A stretch of 64,000 bases of DNA, from NCBI RefSeq assembly GCF_030406325.1, contig NZ_JAUEQY010000022.1, positions 1-64,000 on the forward strand, in the 5' to 3' direction. The DNA comes from Actinomadura sp. DC4 (GTDB lineage Bacteria > Actinomycetota > Actinomycetes > Streptosporangiales > Streptosporangiaceae). The notes beneath the pieces were generated by a model that had not been told where the DNA came from, ran no database searches, and was given only the letters and a program-made list of their open reading frames with translations. Below are positions 57,609 to 64,000 of the stretch, in pieces. Each line of letters begins with the position of its first letter. Positions within the stretch are counted from its first letter, which is position 1. Position numbers and translations under genes: made by a program.

Positions 57609-58271
57609 TCAGTCGCCGCTCACCAGCCGGGCGGCGGCGGCCTGGATCTCCGCCTCCCGGCCGGGAAAGTACGCCGTGAGGAAGGCGGCCTTGTCGTAGG
57701 CGGCGAAGTCGTCGTCCGCGCGCCGGAGGTCGGCTCTGGCGAGGTGCAGCGCCTCCTCGTACCACTCCTCCCAGTCGCCGCCGATCCCCGCGACCAGCAG
57801 CGTCGCGGTGTCCGGGGATCCCGCCGCGTACAGGAGACGGAGATCTTCGGAGCCGAGCCGTAGCTCGCGGAGCGTCTCCGGTGGCCCGCCGAGCCGCCGC
57901 TCCAGGCCGTCGGCGTCGCGGAGGAGCTCGTCGACGGGCTCCTTCGCGGACCGGCCATCGGCGTGCGCCAGGGTGGCCTTGGCGACCTCCTTGCGAACGC
58001 GGAAGGCCTCCACCTGGCCGCGGAGCCGCTGCGCCGGCAGGGCGGGCCCGCGCCCGCGGAGAACCTCCTGCAGGAGTTCGAGCTGGCGCTGGTAGGAGTG
58101 GTCGAGCGCGACCGCGGGATGCTCCTCGCGCAGCGAGGACTCGACCTCGGCGATCAGGGATGAGTGCGCCCCGGCGTCGAAGAGCACGGTCACGGCCGCG
58201 CCGACCAGTCGCCCCATCCGGTCGTCCGTGGCCAGGAGGGCCGTCAGCCAGGCGCGTACCTCAGAGGACAT
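57609..58271 (-). CDS. RelE/Gp49-like domain protein split by a coiled coil
   Basis: A 220-aa protein not firmly assigned. The first 50 residues (SSEVRAWLTALLATDDRMGRLVG) and the last 70 (LGSEDLRLLYAAG, then TLLVAGIGGDWEEWYEEALHLARADL) together resemble the two halves of the Gp49/HigB-type RelE toxin fold. About 100 charged coiled-coil residues lie between. No antitoxin-like helix-turn-helix gene is next to it. A start 18 nt upstream (58289, MSHRVRMSSEV) is possible. It lies in antisense between kinase and regulator. RelE relation is inferred from pattern only. Confidence 0.65.
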   Translation of the reverse strand: MSSEVRAWLTALLATDDRMGRLVGAAVTVLFDAGAHSSLIAEVESSLREEHPAVALDHSYQRQLELLQEVLRGRGPALPAQRLRGQVEAFRVRKEVAKATLAHADGRSAKEPVDELLRDADGLERRLGGPPETLRELRLGSEDLRLLYAAGSPDTATLLVAGIGGDWEEWYEEALHLARADLRRADDDFAAYDKAAFLTAYFPGREAEIQAAAARLVSGD

Positions 58272-58368
58272 ACGGACCCGGTGGCTCATCTGCGCACCAC
58301 GGTGACACGGACCGGGCCGGGGCGGCAAGCCTGCCGATTTCGGCATGGGGAAACGCGACGCGCCCGGC

Positions 58369-58374
58369 TAGTCT
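58369..58374 (+). promoter_or_regulatory. -10 element of leaderless response regulator
   Basis: TAGTCT ends 7 nt before the GTG at 58382 (GGCTAGTCTGTGCGGCGTG), nearly the same as upstream of accD5. Confidence 0.55.
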
Positions 58375-58381
58375 GTGCGGC

Positions 58382-59023
58382 GTGACCATCCGCGTGCTGA
58401 TCGTTGACGATGACGCGCTGGTGCGTACGGGATTGTCGATGATGCTGGCCGGCGCCGATGATCTGCGGATCGTGGCCGAGGCCGACGACGGGGACAAGGT
58501 CGCGGCGCTGGTGGCCGAGCACAGCCCCGACGTGGTGCTCATGGACATCCGGATGCCCCGCGTGGACGGGCTGGCCGCCACCGAGCAGCTCCGTGGCCGC
58601 GACGGCGCCCCGGAGATCATCATCCTGACGACGTTCGACGCGGACGAGCACGTCGTACGCGCCCTGCGGGCCGGCGCCGGCGGGTTCCTCCTCAAGGACA
58701 CGCCGCCCGCCGACATCATCAACGCCATCCGCAAGGTCGTGGCCGGGGAGCCGATCCTGTCCCCGAGCGTCACACGGCGGCTGATCGCGCAGGTCACCGA
58801 GGTGCACCGGAGTCCGGCCCGTGAGCTGCTCGGGGGGCTCAGCGACCGCGAGCGGGAGGTCGTCGTCGCCATCGGGCAGGGCAAGTCCAACGCGGAGATC
58901 GGCGCCGAGCTCTACATGAGCGTCGCGACCGTCAAGGCGCACGTCTCACGGCTGCTGACCAAGCTCGGCCTGAACAACCGCGTCCAGGTGGCTCTGTTCG
59001 CGCATGACGCCGGGCTCGTCTGA
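58382..59023 (+). CDS. NarL/LuxR-family response regulator
   Basis: A 213-aa regulator. The receiver has VLIVDDDALVRTGL, the phospho-acceptor Asp in VVLMDIRMPRVDG, and LTTFD and LLKDTPP. The C-terminal GerE helix-turn-helix has LSDREREVVVAIGQGKSNAEIG and TVKAHVSRLLTKL. It should partner the kinase at 56379, as no other kinase is near. Target genes are unknown. GTG start, leaderless-like. Confidence 0.93.
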   Translation: MTIRVLIVDDDALVRTGLSMMLAGADDLRIVAEADDGDKVAALVAEHSPDVVLMDIRMPRVDGLAATEQLRGRDGAPEIIILTTFDADEHVVRALRAGAGGFLLKDTPPADIINAIRKVVAGEPILSPSVTRRLIAQVTEVHRSPARELLGGLSDREREVVVAIGQGKSNAEIGAELYMSVATVKAHVSRLLTKLGLNNRVQVALFAHDAGLV

Positions 59024-59048
59024 GAATCCGGTATCCTGGGCGGGTCAC

Positions 59049-59124
59049 GCGGACGTGGCTCAGCTGGTAGAGCATCACCTTGCCAAGGTGAGGGTCGCGG
59101 GTTCGAATCCCGTCGTCCGCTCCA
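59049..59124 (+). tRNA. tRNA-Gly (GCC)
   Basis: The sequence folds as a tRNA: acceptor GCGGACG/CGTCCGC, D-arm with GGCTCAGCTGGTAGAGC, anticodon stem-loop with TTGCCAA (anticodon GCC), and GGTTCGAATCC T-arm. CCA is encoded at 59122-59124. It lies between the response regulator and the PH protein. Confidence 0.97.
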
Positions 59125-59126
59125 TC

Positions 59127-59732
59127 TCACACCATCGCGACGACGATGGTCGCCAAGGTCAGCAGGCCCGGCGCGGCGAAGGCCAGCAGTGCGGCCCGGG
59201 ACCACGTCGTGGTCACCTCGCCGGGTTCCGCGCCCTCCTTGCGGTTCTGCTCGATGATCTCGCGCAACTGCTCGACGGTGAAGTCCGTCGCCGTACGGCC
59301 GCGCATGTAGTCGGCGACGGCGTCCGGCAGCTTCTTGTCCTCGCGCTGGGCCCTCATCTCGGACTTGGCGCGGGCGCGCGGCGAGGTCTGCAGGATGAAG
59401 GCGCGGTACCTCTGCTCGCCGACGCAGGCGTACACCGCGTCGCCGCCCTCGAAGCGGTCCACCGACCCCCACGGCAGGCGTATGTCGCGGAGCAGGTTGT
59501 GGAAGTGCACGGCCTCGTCGTCGGCGACGATGCGGGGGCGCAGGGCGACGGCGTACGCGACGCCGCAGCCGAGCAGCATGACGGCCGCGGCGACCGCCGA
59601 CGCGGCGTCGCGGCCCCGCCAGGCCAGGTCGGCGAGGTTCAGCACCGCGAAGATCATCCAGGCCCAGCCGGCGAACCGGATTCCGCCGGAGCGGAAGACA
59701 CGGGCGGACTTGGGCACCACCGCGGCGGTCAT
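59127..59732 (-). CDS. PH domain-containing membrane protein
   Basis: A 201-aa protein with hydrophobic segments near residues 18-35 and 42-60, a PH-like domain ([37 protein letters not shown]), a charged helical part, and a C-terminal transmembrane helix. It matches the short PH6-type membrane proteins. The ATG overlaps the add stop (ATGA), so it is coupled to adenosine deaminase, without a clear reason for the pairing. Confidence 0.82.
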   Translation of the reverse strand: MTAAVVPKSARVFRSGGIRFAGWAWMIFAVLNLADLAWRGRDAASAVAAAVMLLGCGVAYAVALRPRIVADDEAVHFHNLLRDIRLPWGSVDRFEGGDAVYACVGEQRYRAFILQTSPRARAKSEMRAQREDKKLPDAVADYMRGRTATDFTVEQLREIIEQNRKEGAEPGEVTTTWSRAALLAFAAPGLLTLATIVVAMV

Positions 59733-60835
59733 GCGTGCGACCGCCACTTGAGCTGGGCGAACCCCGGCTTGATCACCCCGTTGATGAGCTCCATCCGCTC
59801 GTCGAAGCCGATGAAGGCCGACTTCATGGCGTTCACCGTGAACCACTGCAGGTCATCCCAGCCGTAGTCGAACGCCTCGACCAGCTTGGCGAACTCCTCC
59901 GACAGCGTCGTGCCGCTCATCAGCCGGTTGTCGGTGTTGACCGTGACGCGGAAGTAGAGGCGGCGGAGCAGCCCGATCGGGTGCGCGGCGATCGACTTGG
60001 CCGCGCCGGTCTGCACGTTGGAACTCGGGCACATCTCCAGCGGGATGCGCTTGTCCCGTACGTACGCGGCGAGCCGGCCGAGCTGGGGCACCTCGCCCTC
60101 GCGGTCGGTGATGTCGTCGATGATGCGCACGCCGTGGCCGAGCCGGTCGGCGCCGCACCACTGGATCGCCTGCCAGATCGACGGGAGGCCGAACGCCTCG
60201 CCCGCGTGGATGGTGAAGTGGGCGTTCTCGCGCTGGAGGTATTCGAAGGCGTCGAGGTGGCGGGTGGGCGGATAGCCCGCCTCCGCGCCGGCGATGTCGA
60301 AGCCGACCACGCCGGCGTCGCGGTAGCGTACGGCCAGCTCGGCGATCTCCATGCTGCGGGCCTGGTGGCGCATCGCGGTCAGCAGCGTGCCGACCCGGAT
60401 GCCGTGGTCGCGGCCCCCGTCGGCGAACCCCTTGAGCACGGCCTCCACGACCTGCTCCAGCGACAGCCCGCGCGTGCCGTCGCCCTGCGGACCCCGGGTG
60501 TGCTGCTCGGGGGCGTACCGGACCTCGGCGTACACGACGCCGTCGCGTGCGAGGTCCTCGGCGCACTCATAGGCGACGCGGGTCAGCGCCTCCTCGGTCT
60601 GCAGCACGCCGACGGTGTGGTCGAACGTCTCCAGATAGCGTTCGAGCGAACCCGAGTCGGAGGCCTCCGCGAACCACGTGCGCAGGTTGTCCGGATCGGT
60701 CGCGGGCAGCTGATCGTAGCCGCTCTCGCGGGCGAGATCGGCGATGGTCGCGGGGCGGAGGCCGCCGTCAAGGTGATCGTGCAGGAGCACCTTGGGGGCT
60801 CGCCGGATGTCATCGAGAACAGGCCGATTGGTCAC
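59729..60835 (-). CDS. add: Adenosine deaminase
   Basis: A 368-aa zinc TIM-barrel deaminase converting adenosine to inosine, the substrate for PunA. Zinc ligands and catalytic residues are visible in [22 protein letters not shown] (catalytic Glu), GHGVRI and VNTDNR. The GTG at 60835 is chosen because TAATGT lies 7 nt upstream; a GTG at 60844 lies inside that box. It completes the purine salvage set with punA and pmmB. Confidence 0.94.
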   Translation of the reverse strand: MTNRPVLDDIRRAPKVLLHDHLDGGLRPATIADLARESGYDQLPATDPDNLRTWFAEASDSGSLERYLETFDHTVGVLQTEEALTRVAYECAEDLARDGVVYAEVRYAPEQHTRGPQGDGTRGLSLEQVVEAVLKGFADGGRDHGIRVGTLLTAMRHQARSMEIAELAVRYRDAGVVGFDIAGAEAGYPPTRHLDAFEYLQRENAHFTIHAGEAFGLPSIWQAIQWCGADRLGHGVRIIDDITDREGEVPQLGRLAAYVRDKRIPLEMCPSSNVQTGAAKSIAAHPIGLLRRLYFRVTVNTDNRLMSGTTLSEEFAKLVEAFDYGWDDLQWFTVNAMKSAFIGFDERMELINGVIKPGFAQLKWRSHA

Positions 60836-60842
60836 GTCTCGC

Positions 60843-60848
60843 ACATTA
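60843..60848 (-). promoter_or_regulatory. -10 element of leaderless add
   Basis: TAATGT on the minus strand ends 7 nt before the GTG at 60835 and overlaps the end of the upstream peptidase gene. Confidence 0.5.
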
Positions 60849-63131
60849 CCCGCCGTAGCCTCGCGTAGGAGCCCATCCATCCAGCGGCAGGTCGAGCTCG
60901 CCGCCGGTCACCGTCACCTTCGTACCGGCCGGGTAACGCAGCGTGTATTCGTGGTCGGTGGCCATGATCACCAGCCCGATGCGGTGGCCCGGCTTGAACA
61001 CGTGGTCATAGGGAACCAGGGGCCAGCCGAACGCGTACGTACGGCCCTTCTCGATCTCCTCGGTCAGCGACGCCGACCGCCGGTTGCGTACGTCCAGCCA
61101 GCCGCGCGTGACGATCTCGTACGGGGTCCGCCGCGTGACGTACCGCCTCACCGTGCGGCAGCCGGAGTCGCCGGGGACGCTGTCGCCGAAGCACCATCGC
61201 TGCCCGGTCGCGGAGAAGCCGGCGAAGCGTGTGTCTTCTCCGTAGTCGACGAGCAGGGCGGTGAGGTACGGGGAGCTTCCGTCGACGGCCGCTTTCAGCC
61301 GTACTTTCGGGGTGCCGCTGAGGCGTGCGGGCGCCGTGAGCTTCGGGGTGAGGTAGATCAGGCGGTTGGGATCGGGCCGGTCGGGGCGTTCGGTGAGTTG
61401 TTCGGCCGTACGGGAGGGAGCGTCGACGAATCCCCTCCTGCCGTTGAGGCTCAGCGTGACCGTACGGGCCTTGGGGTCCGGCCAGTCGGGGGCGGTCGTC
61501 CACTGGCCGGGCGCGCGTTCGAGGTCGACCTTGGGTTCGGACATGATGCCGTTCTCGACGCCGTACAGCCAGTGGGCGAACCAGCGGTCGAGCGTGTCGA
61601 GCCAGACCTGTTGCCGTACGTCGATGGGGTCGTCATGGCGTGCCTGGTGGATCCAGAGCTTGCGGGGTACGCCGGCGCGGCCGAGGGCCTGCCAGAGATC
61701 GAGGAACTGGTCGGGTTTGACGTTCCAGTCGTTGAGACCGCCGGTGACGAGGACGCTGGCGCGGAGGTTTCGTGCTTTGGCGATGAAGTTCCTTGCGGCC
61801 CAGAACTGGTTGTAGTCGCCGCTGGTGCGGTCCATGTCCTTTTCGAGGCGTCGCATCTCTGGCGCACAGACGGCCGGGTTCTTGCGGGTAAGGACGACTT
61901 CGGCGTGCAGGTCGGCGTCTTCGCCCTCGTACCCGGCGGGCGCGACGACGCCGCCGTTCGCGCGGTAGTAGTCGTACCAGCTGCCGACGCCGGAGATCGA
62001 CACGATCGTCTTCAGTCCTTCGACGCCGGTGGCGGCGGTCGCGAGCGGCAGGGTGCCGTCGTAGGACTTGCCGGCCATGGCGACGTTCTTCGTGGACCAG
62101 CCGGCTTCGGCCTTCCTGCCGTCCGCGGTGTGGGCGGTGGCCTTCCCCGTGAGCCATTCGACGACGGTCTTCATCGCCGTGGTCTCTTCGGGACTGACGG
62201 CGCCGGGACAGCCGGTGGACTCACCGGTGCCGAGGGTGCTGGCGGCCAGTACGGCGTAGCCGCGGGAGACGAAGTAGTTGTCGTAGTAGACGAAGGTGTG
62301 GTCGGGCGGCGTCCATGGGGCGGTCGGGGGCTGCCAGGGGGCGAGGCGGGGGCGGTCGGTGACGTCGGCGGGGTGGTAGGGGGTGTTGACGGTGCCGCCG
62401 TAGTACGGGCTCGCTTCTATGATCGAGGCGACTTTCAGCCCGTGGCCGGTCTCTTTGGGACGGGTTACGTAGACGGCTACGCGGTCGTGCTCACCGTCGT
62501 GATCACTGTCGACGGGGGTGTCGACGTAGACGGTTTCGCGGATCGCGTCCTGATAGGAGAAGACCGGGCGGGTCATCCCGCCTGCGATGACGATGTGGGG
62601 GGTGTTTCGGGGAGGCGGGTTCGCGGCCGGTGCGGTGGGGGGCGCGGTGGGGTCCGGCGGGGTCATGGTGCCGGAGGGTGCAGCGCCGACGGGGGCGGTG
62701 ATGTCGGCGGACGCGGCATGGGCCGACCCGGCCGACCCAACGTGGCCCGACCCGGCCGACTCGGCGTGGCCCGCCCCAGCACGATCCGACCCGGCACGGT
62801 CCAGCCCACCGCGGTCCACGCCGACACGGTCCACGCCGACACGGTCCAGGCCTGCACGATCCGACTTGGCGCGGTCCAGCCCAGCGCGGTCCCATTCGGC
62901 GCGGTCCGACGCACCACGATCCGAGGTGGCGCTTCCCGAGGCGGCGCCGGCAGGCGTGGCGTTGCCGATCGCGGCGTCGGCCGCTTCGCCGCTCGCGGGT
63001 GTCACGCCTGCGGGCGCCGTACCGCCGGACACGGTGCCGCCGGAAGTGGCACCGCCATGTTCGACGCCGCCGGGCACGGCAGCCGGCGAGACGAGCAAGC
63101 CCAAGGCCGTGACCAGGTAGAACAGTCGCAT
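60846..63131 (-). CDS. Secreted Xaa-Pro dipeptidyl-peptidase (S15/CocE family)
   Basis: A 761-aa alpha/beta-hydrolase peptidase. A signal peptide ([17 protein letters not shown]) is followed by a long low-complexity region: ten DRxxx pentads at residues 71-120, then Gly/Ser/Ala/His and Pro-rich stretches to about 175. The catalytic domain has the nucleophile in AGKSYDG, the acid in GLNDWNVK and the His in HQARHDD; the C-terminal X-Pro peptidase beta domain ends the protein. GAGGA precedes the ATG at 7 nt. It should cleave Xaa-Pro dipeptides outside the cell. The repeat region is unusual for the family. Confidence 0.88.
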   Translation of the reverse strand: MRLFYLVTALGLLVSPAAVPGGVEHGGATSGGTVSGGTAPAGVTPASGEAADAAIGNATPAGAASGSATSDRGASDRAEWDRAGLDRAKSDRAGLDRVGVDRVGVDRGGLDRAGSDRAGAGHAESAGSGHVGSAGSAHAASADITAPVGAAPSGTMTPPDPTAPPTAPAANPPPRNTPHIVIAGGMTRPVFSYQDAIRETVYVDTPVDSDHDGEHDRVAVYVTRPKETGHGLKVASIIEASPYYGGTVNTPYHPADVTDRPRLAPWQPPTAPWTPPDHTFVYYDNYFVSRGYAVLAASTLGTGESTGCPGAVSPEETTAMKTVVEWLTGKATAHTADGRKAEAGWSTKNVAMAGKSYDGTLPLATAATGVEGLKTIVSISGVGSWYDYYRANGGVVAPAGYEGEDADLHAEVVLTRKNPAVCAPEMRRLEKDMDRTSGDYNQFWAARNFIAKARNLRASVLVTGGLNDWNVKPDQFLDLWQALGRAGVPRKLWIHQARHDDPIDVRQQVWLDTLDRWFAHWLYGVENGIMSEPKVDLERAPGQWTTAPDWPDPKARTVTLSLNGRRGFVDAPSRTAEQLTERPDRPDPNRLIYLTPKLTAPARLSGTPKVRLKAAVDGSSPYLTALLVDYGEDTRFAGFSATGQRWCFGDSVPGDSGCRTVRRYVTRRTPYEIVTRGWLDVRNRRSASLTEEIEKGRTYAFGWPLVPYDHVFKPGHRIGLVIMATDHEYTLRYPAGTKVTVTGGELDLPLDGWAPTRGYGG
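62772..62921 (-). repeat. Ten 15-bp tandem repeats coding DRxxx pentads
   Basis: In-frame repeats coding Asp-Arg-x-x-x ten times between the signal peptide and catalytic domain of the Xaa-Pro peptidase. The period of five resembles pentapeptide repeats, but Arg replaces the usual central Leu/Phe, so a beta-helix is not assured. Confidence 0.82.
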
Positions 63132-63799
63132 CGTCGTTCCTCACCGATCACCGCCTCGGCAAGTTGTCCACAGCCTGTGGACCCCTCTTGCCCCTCCAGC
63201 CGCCTCAACGGAAGGATGGGAATTGGGATGAGCCCCCCAGGGCGGGCGGGGTCCCCTTCCCCGCCCCACCCAGGGCTTGCTGGGTGATCGTTTGTCACAT
63301 TCGAGGGGGCAACGTGAGAAGTCAAGGACCTCGACCGATTCGGTCAGGATGCGGGGAAAGCTGAGGGCTGCCGTTGGTTCTGCGGCTTCTCCGCTGGGGT
63401 GGCGGAGCGACTCCCTTGGACGGTCACCGTCGTGGGACGGCGCGTTCCCGCCAGGCGGCCGTCGTCTACGTGTGGTCGTCGGCGCTCCGATCTCGCGGCG
63501 GCACCGCGGTCGTCCGCCAGAGGCGGGCGAACGGCGCCACGGGAAGCCGGACCCACGACAGCACCACCGGCTTGGCCCGCCGGCGAACGGCGCACTCGCG
63601 GCGCCGCTTGAGGACCCCCTGCCGCGGACCGGGAACAACGCGCGAGACGCCTCGCGGCCGCGCCCCCGGTTTCGCGATGGATCGGCAGCCGGTGCCGCGA
63701 ACTCGGCATCGCCGGTCCCCGGCGAGCGGGCACCGAGCTTGCGGCACAGGTCACTTGCGGCTTCTGCCACGACGCTGCGCCCCGTGAGGGCGGGCCGCC
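63132..63799. other. 668-bp region without a supported gene
   Basis: Reading frames here are Arg/Gly/Pro-rich on both strands and match no family. It holds a TTGTCCACA DnaA-box match at 63164-63172 beside a partial inverted copy, and a GC-rich inverted repeat near 63236-63280. It lies between the peptidase and deoA, both on the minus strand, so it may hold the promoter of the peptidase gene and a terminator after deoA. Confidence 0.5.
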
Positions 63800-64000
63800 T
63801 CAGGCGATGCGGTCGATGATCAGCGGTTGCGGGTCGGGCTTTCCGCCGATCTCGTACGCGCCCTCCAGGGCCTCCAGCGCCCTCTCGAAGCGGTCCGTCT
63901 CATCCGCGTGCAGGGTCAGCAGGGGCTGGCCCTCGCGTACCTCGTCGCCCGGTTTGGCGTGCAGCGTCACGCCCGCCGCGTAAGAGACCGTGTCCTCCTT
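63800..64000 (-). CDS. deoA: Thymidine phosphorylase, C-terminal part (cut by window edge)
   Basis: The last 66 residues of a leftward gene whose start lies beyond the window. YAAGVTLHAKPGDEVREGQP, then LHADETDRFERALEALEGAYEIGG and PQPLIIDRIA, match the C-terminal lipoyl-like hammerhead domain of pyrimidine nucleoside phosphorylases. It would release thymine from thymidine, completing nucleoside salvage with add and punA. Stop at 63800-63802. Confidence 0.82.
   Translation of the reverse strand, partial: KEDTVSYAAGVTLHAKPGDEVREGQPLLTLHADETDRFERALEALEGAYEIGGKPDPQPLIIDRIA

Noticed and set aside
62690-62940. Repeats suggesting a minisatellite or CRISPR
   Set aside because: The 15-bp units are in frame and code a pentad repeat inside the peptidase; there are no spacers.
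63141-63770. 209-codon minus-strand open frame before the peptidase
   Set aside because: Arg/Gly/Pro-rich, overlaps equally long frames on the other strand, and matches no family.

Overview
High-GC actinomycete chromosome. Support comes from codon use, mycothiol-dependent formaldehyde oxidation, an acyl-CoA carboxylase with an epsilon subunit, an actinobacterial Tad pilus locus and WXG100/type VII secretion (T7SS)-type genes. Many genes also carry a -10-like hexamer 6-9 nt before the start codon and no ribosome-binding site, which suggests leaderless transcripts. Gene content resembles a filamentous actinomycete (Streptosporangiales/Thermomonosporaceae-like), but the genus cannot be fixed by eye.

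Layout. (1) 0.2-9.4 kb: mycothiol formaldehyde dehydrogenase with a coupled MBL hydrolase; a polyphosphate group (CHAD protein, MutT1-like Nudix/phosphatase, PPK1); HMG-CoA lyase; a nucleotidyltransferase; a class III adenylate cyclase; a PH-domain membrane protein. (2) 9.4-12.9 kb: a three-gene module of an 86-aa helical protein, an FtsK/SpoIIIE-type ATPase and a coiled-coil membrane protein, with no function I recognise. (3) 13-19.9 kb: biotin ligase, NYN protein, GNAT, PEP carboxylase, then divergent accD5/accE5. (4) 19.9-22.8 kb: a beta-propeller lipoprotein and a rifampin monooxygenase (rox) preceded by a 19-bp rifamycin-associated element. (5) 22.8-33.2 kb, minus strand: a Tad pilus locus (SAF/CpaB, TadZ, TadA, TadB, TadC, Flp, TadE x2, TadG-like, a hypothetical and a LysM-BTAD membrane protein).

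(6) 33.5-41.0 kb: a T7SS-type ATPase with an FHA-like N-terminus, facing a minus-strand set of WXG100 protein, 598-aa helical protein, lipoprotein and 100-aa helical protein, part of it in visibly lower-GC DNA. (7) 41.8-48.9 kb: accA3 followed by five tandem TPM-like membrane paralogs, most with a Cys/His cytoplasmic tail. (8) 49.3-51.8 kb: a second WXG100-like / lipoprotein / large helical protein set. (9) 51.9-64 kb: a block whose gene order recalls mycobacterial lpdA-deoD-pmmB-add-deoA: LpdA-type flavoprotein, gamma-glutamylcyclotransferase-like protein, purine nucleoside phosphorylase, phosphosugar mutase, a sensor kinase and response regulator flanking a RelE/Gp49-like gene, tRNA-Gly(GCC), PH protein, adenosine deaminase, a secreted Xaa-Pro peptidase and the 3' end of thymidine phosphorylase.

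How they work together. birA, accD5/accE5 and accA3 supply an acyl-CoA carboxylase and its biotinylation. punA, pmmB, add and deoA form a purine/pyrimidine nucleoside salvage group. The least explained content is the T7SS-like material, the TPM paralog array and the FtsK module.
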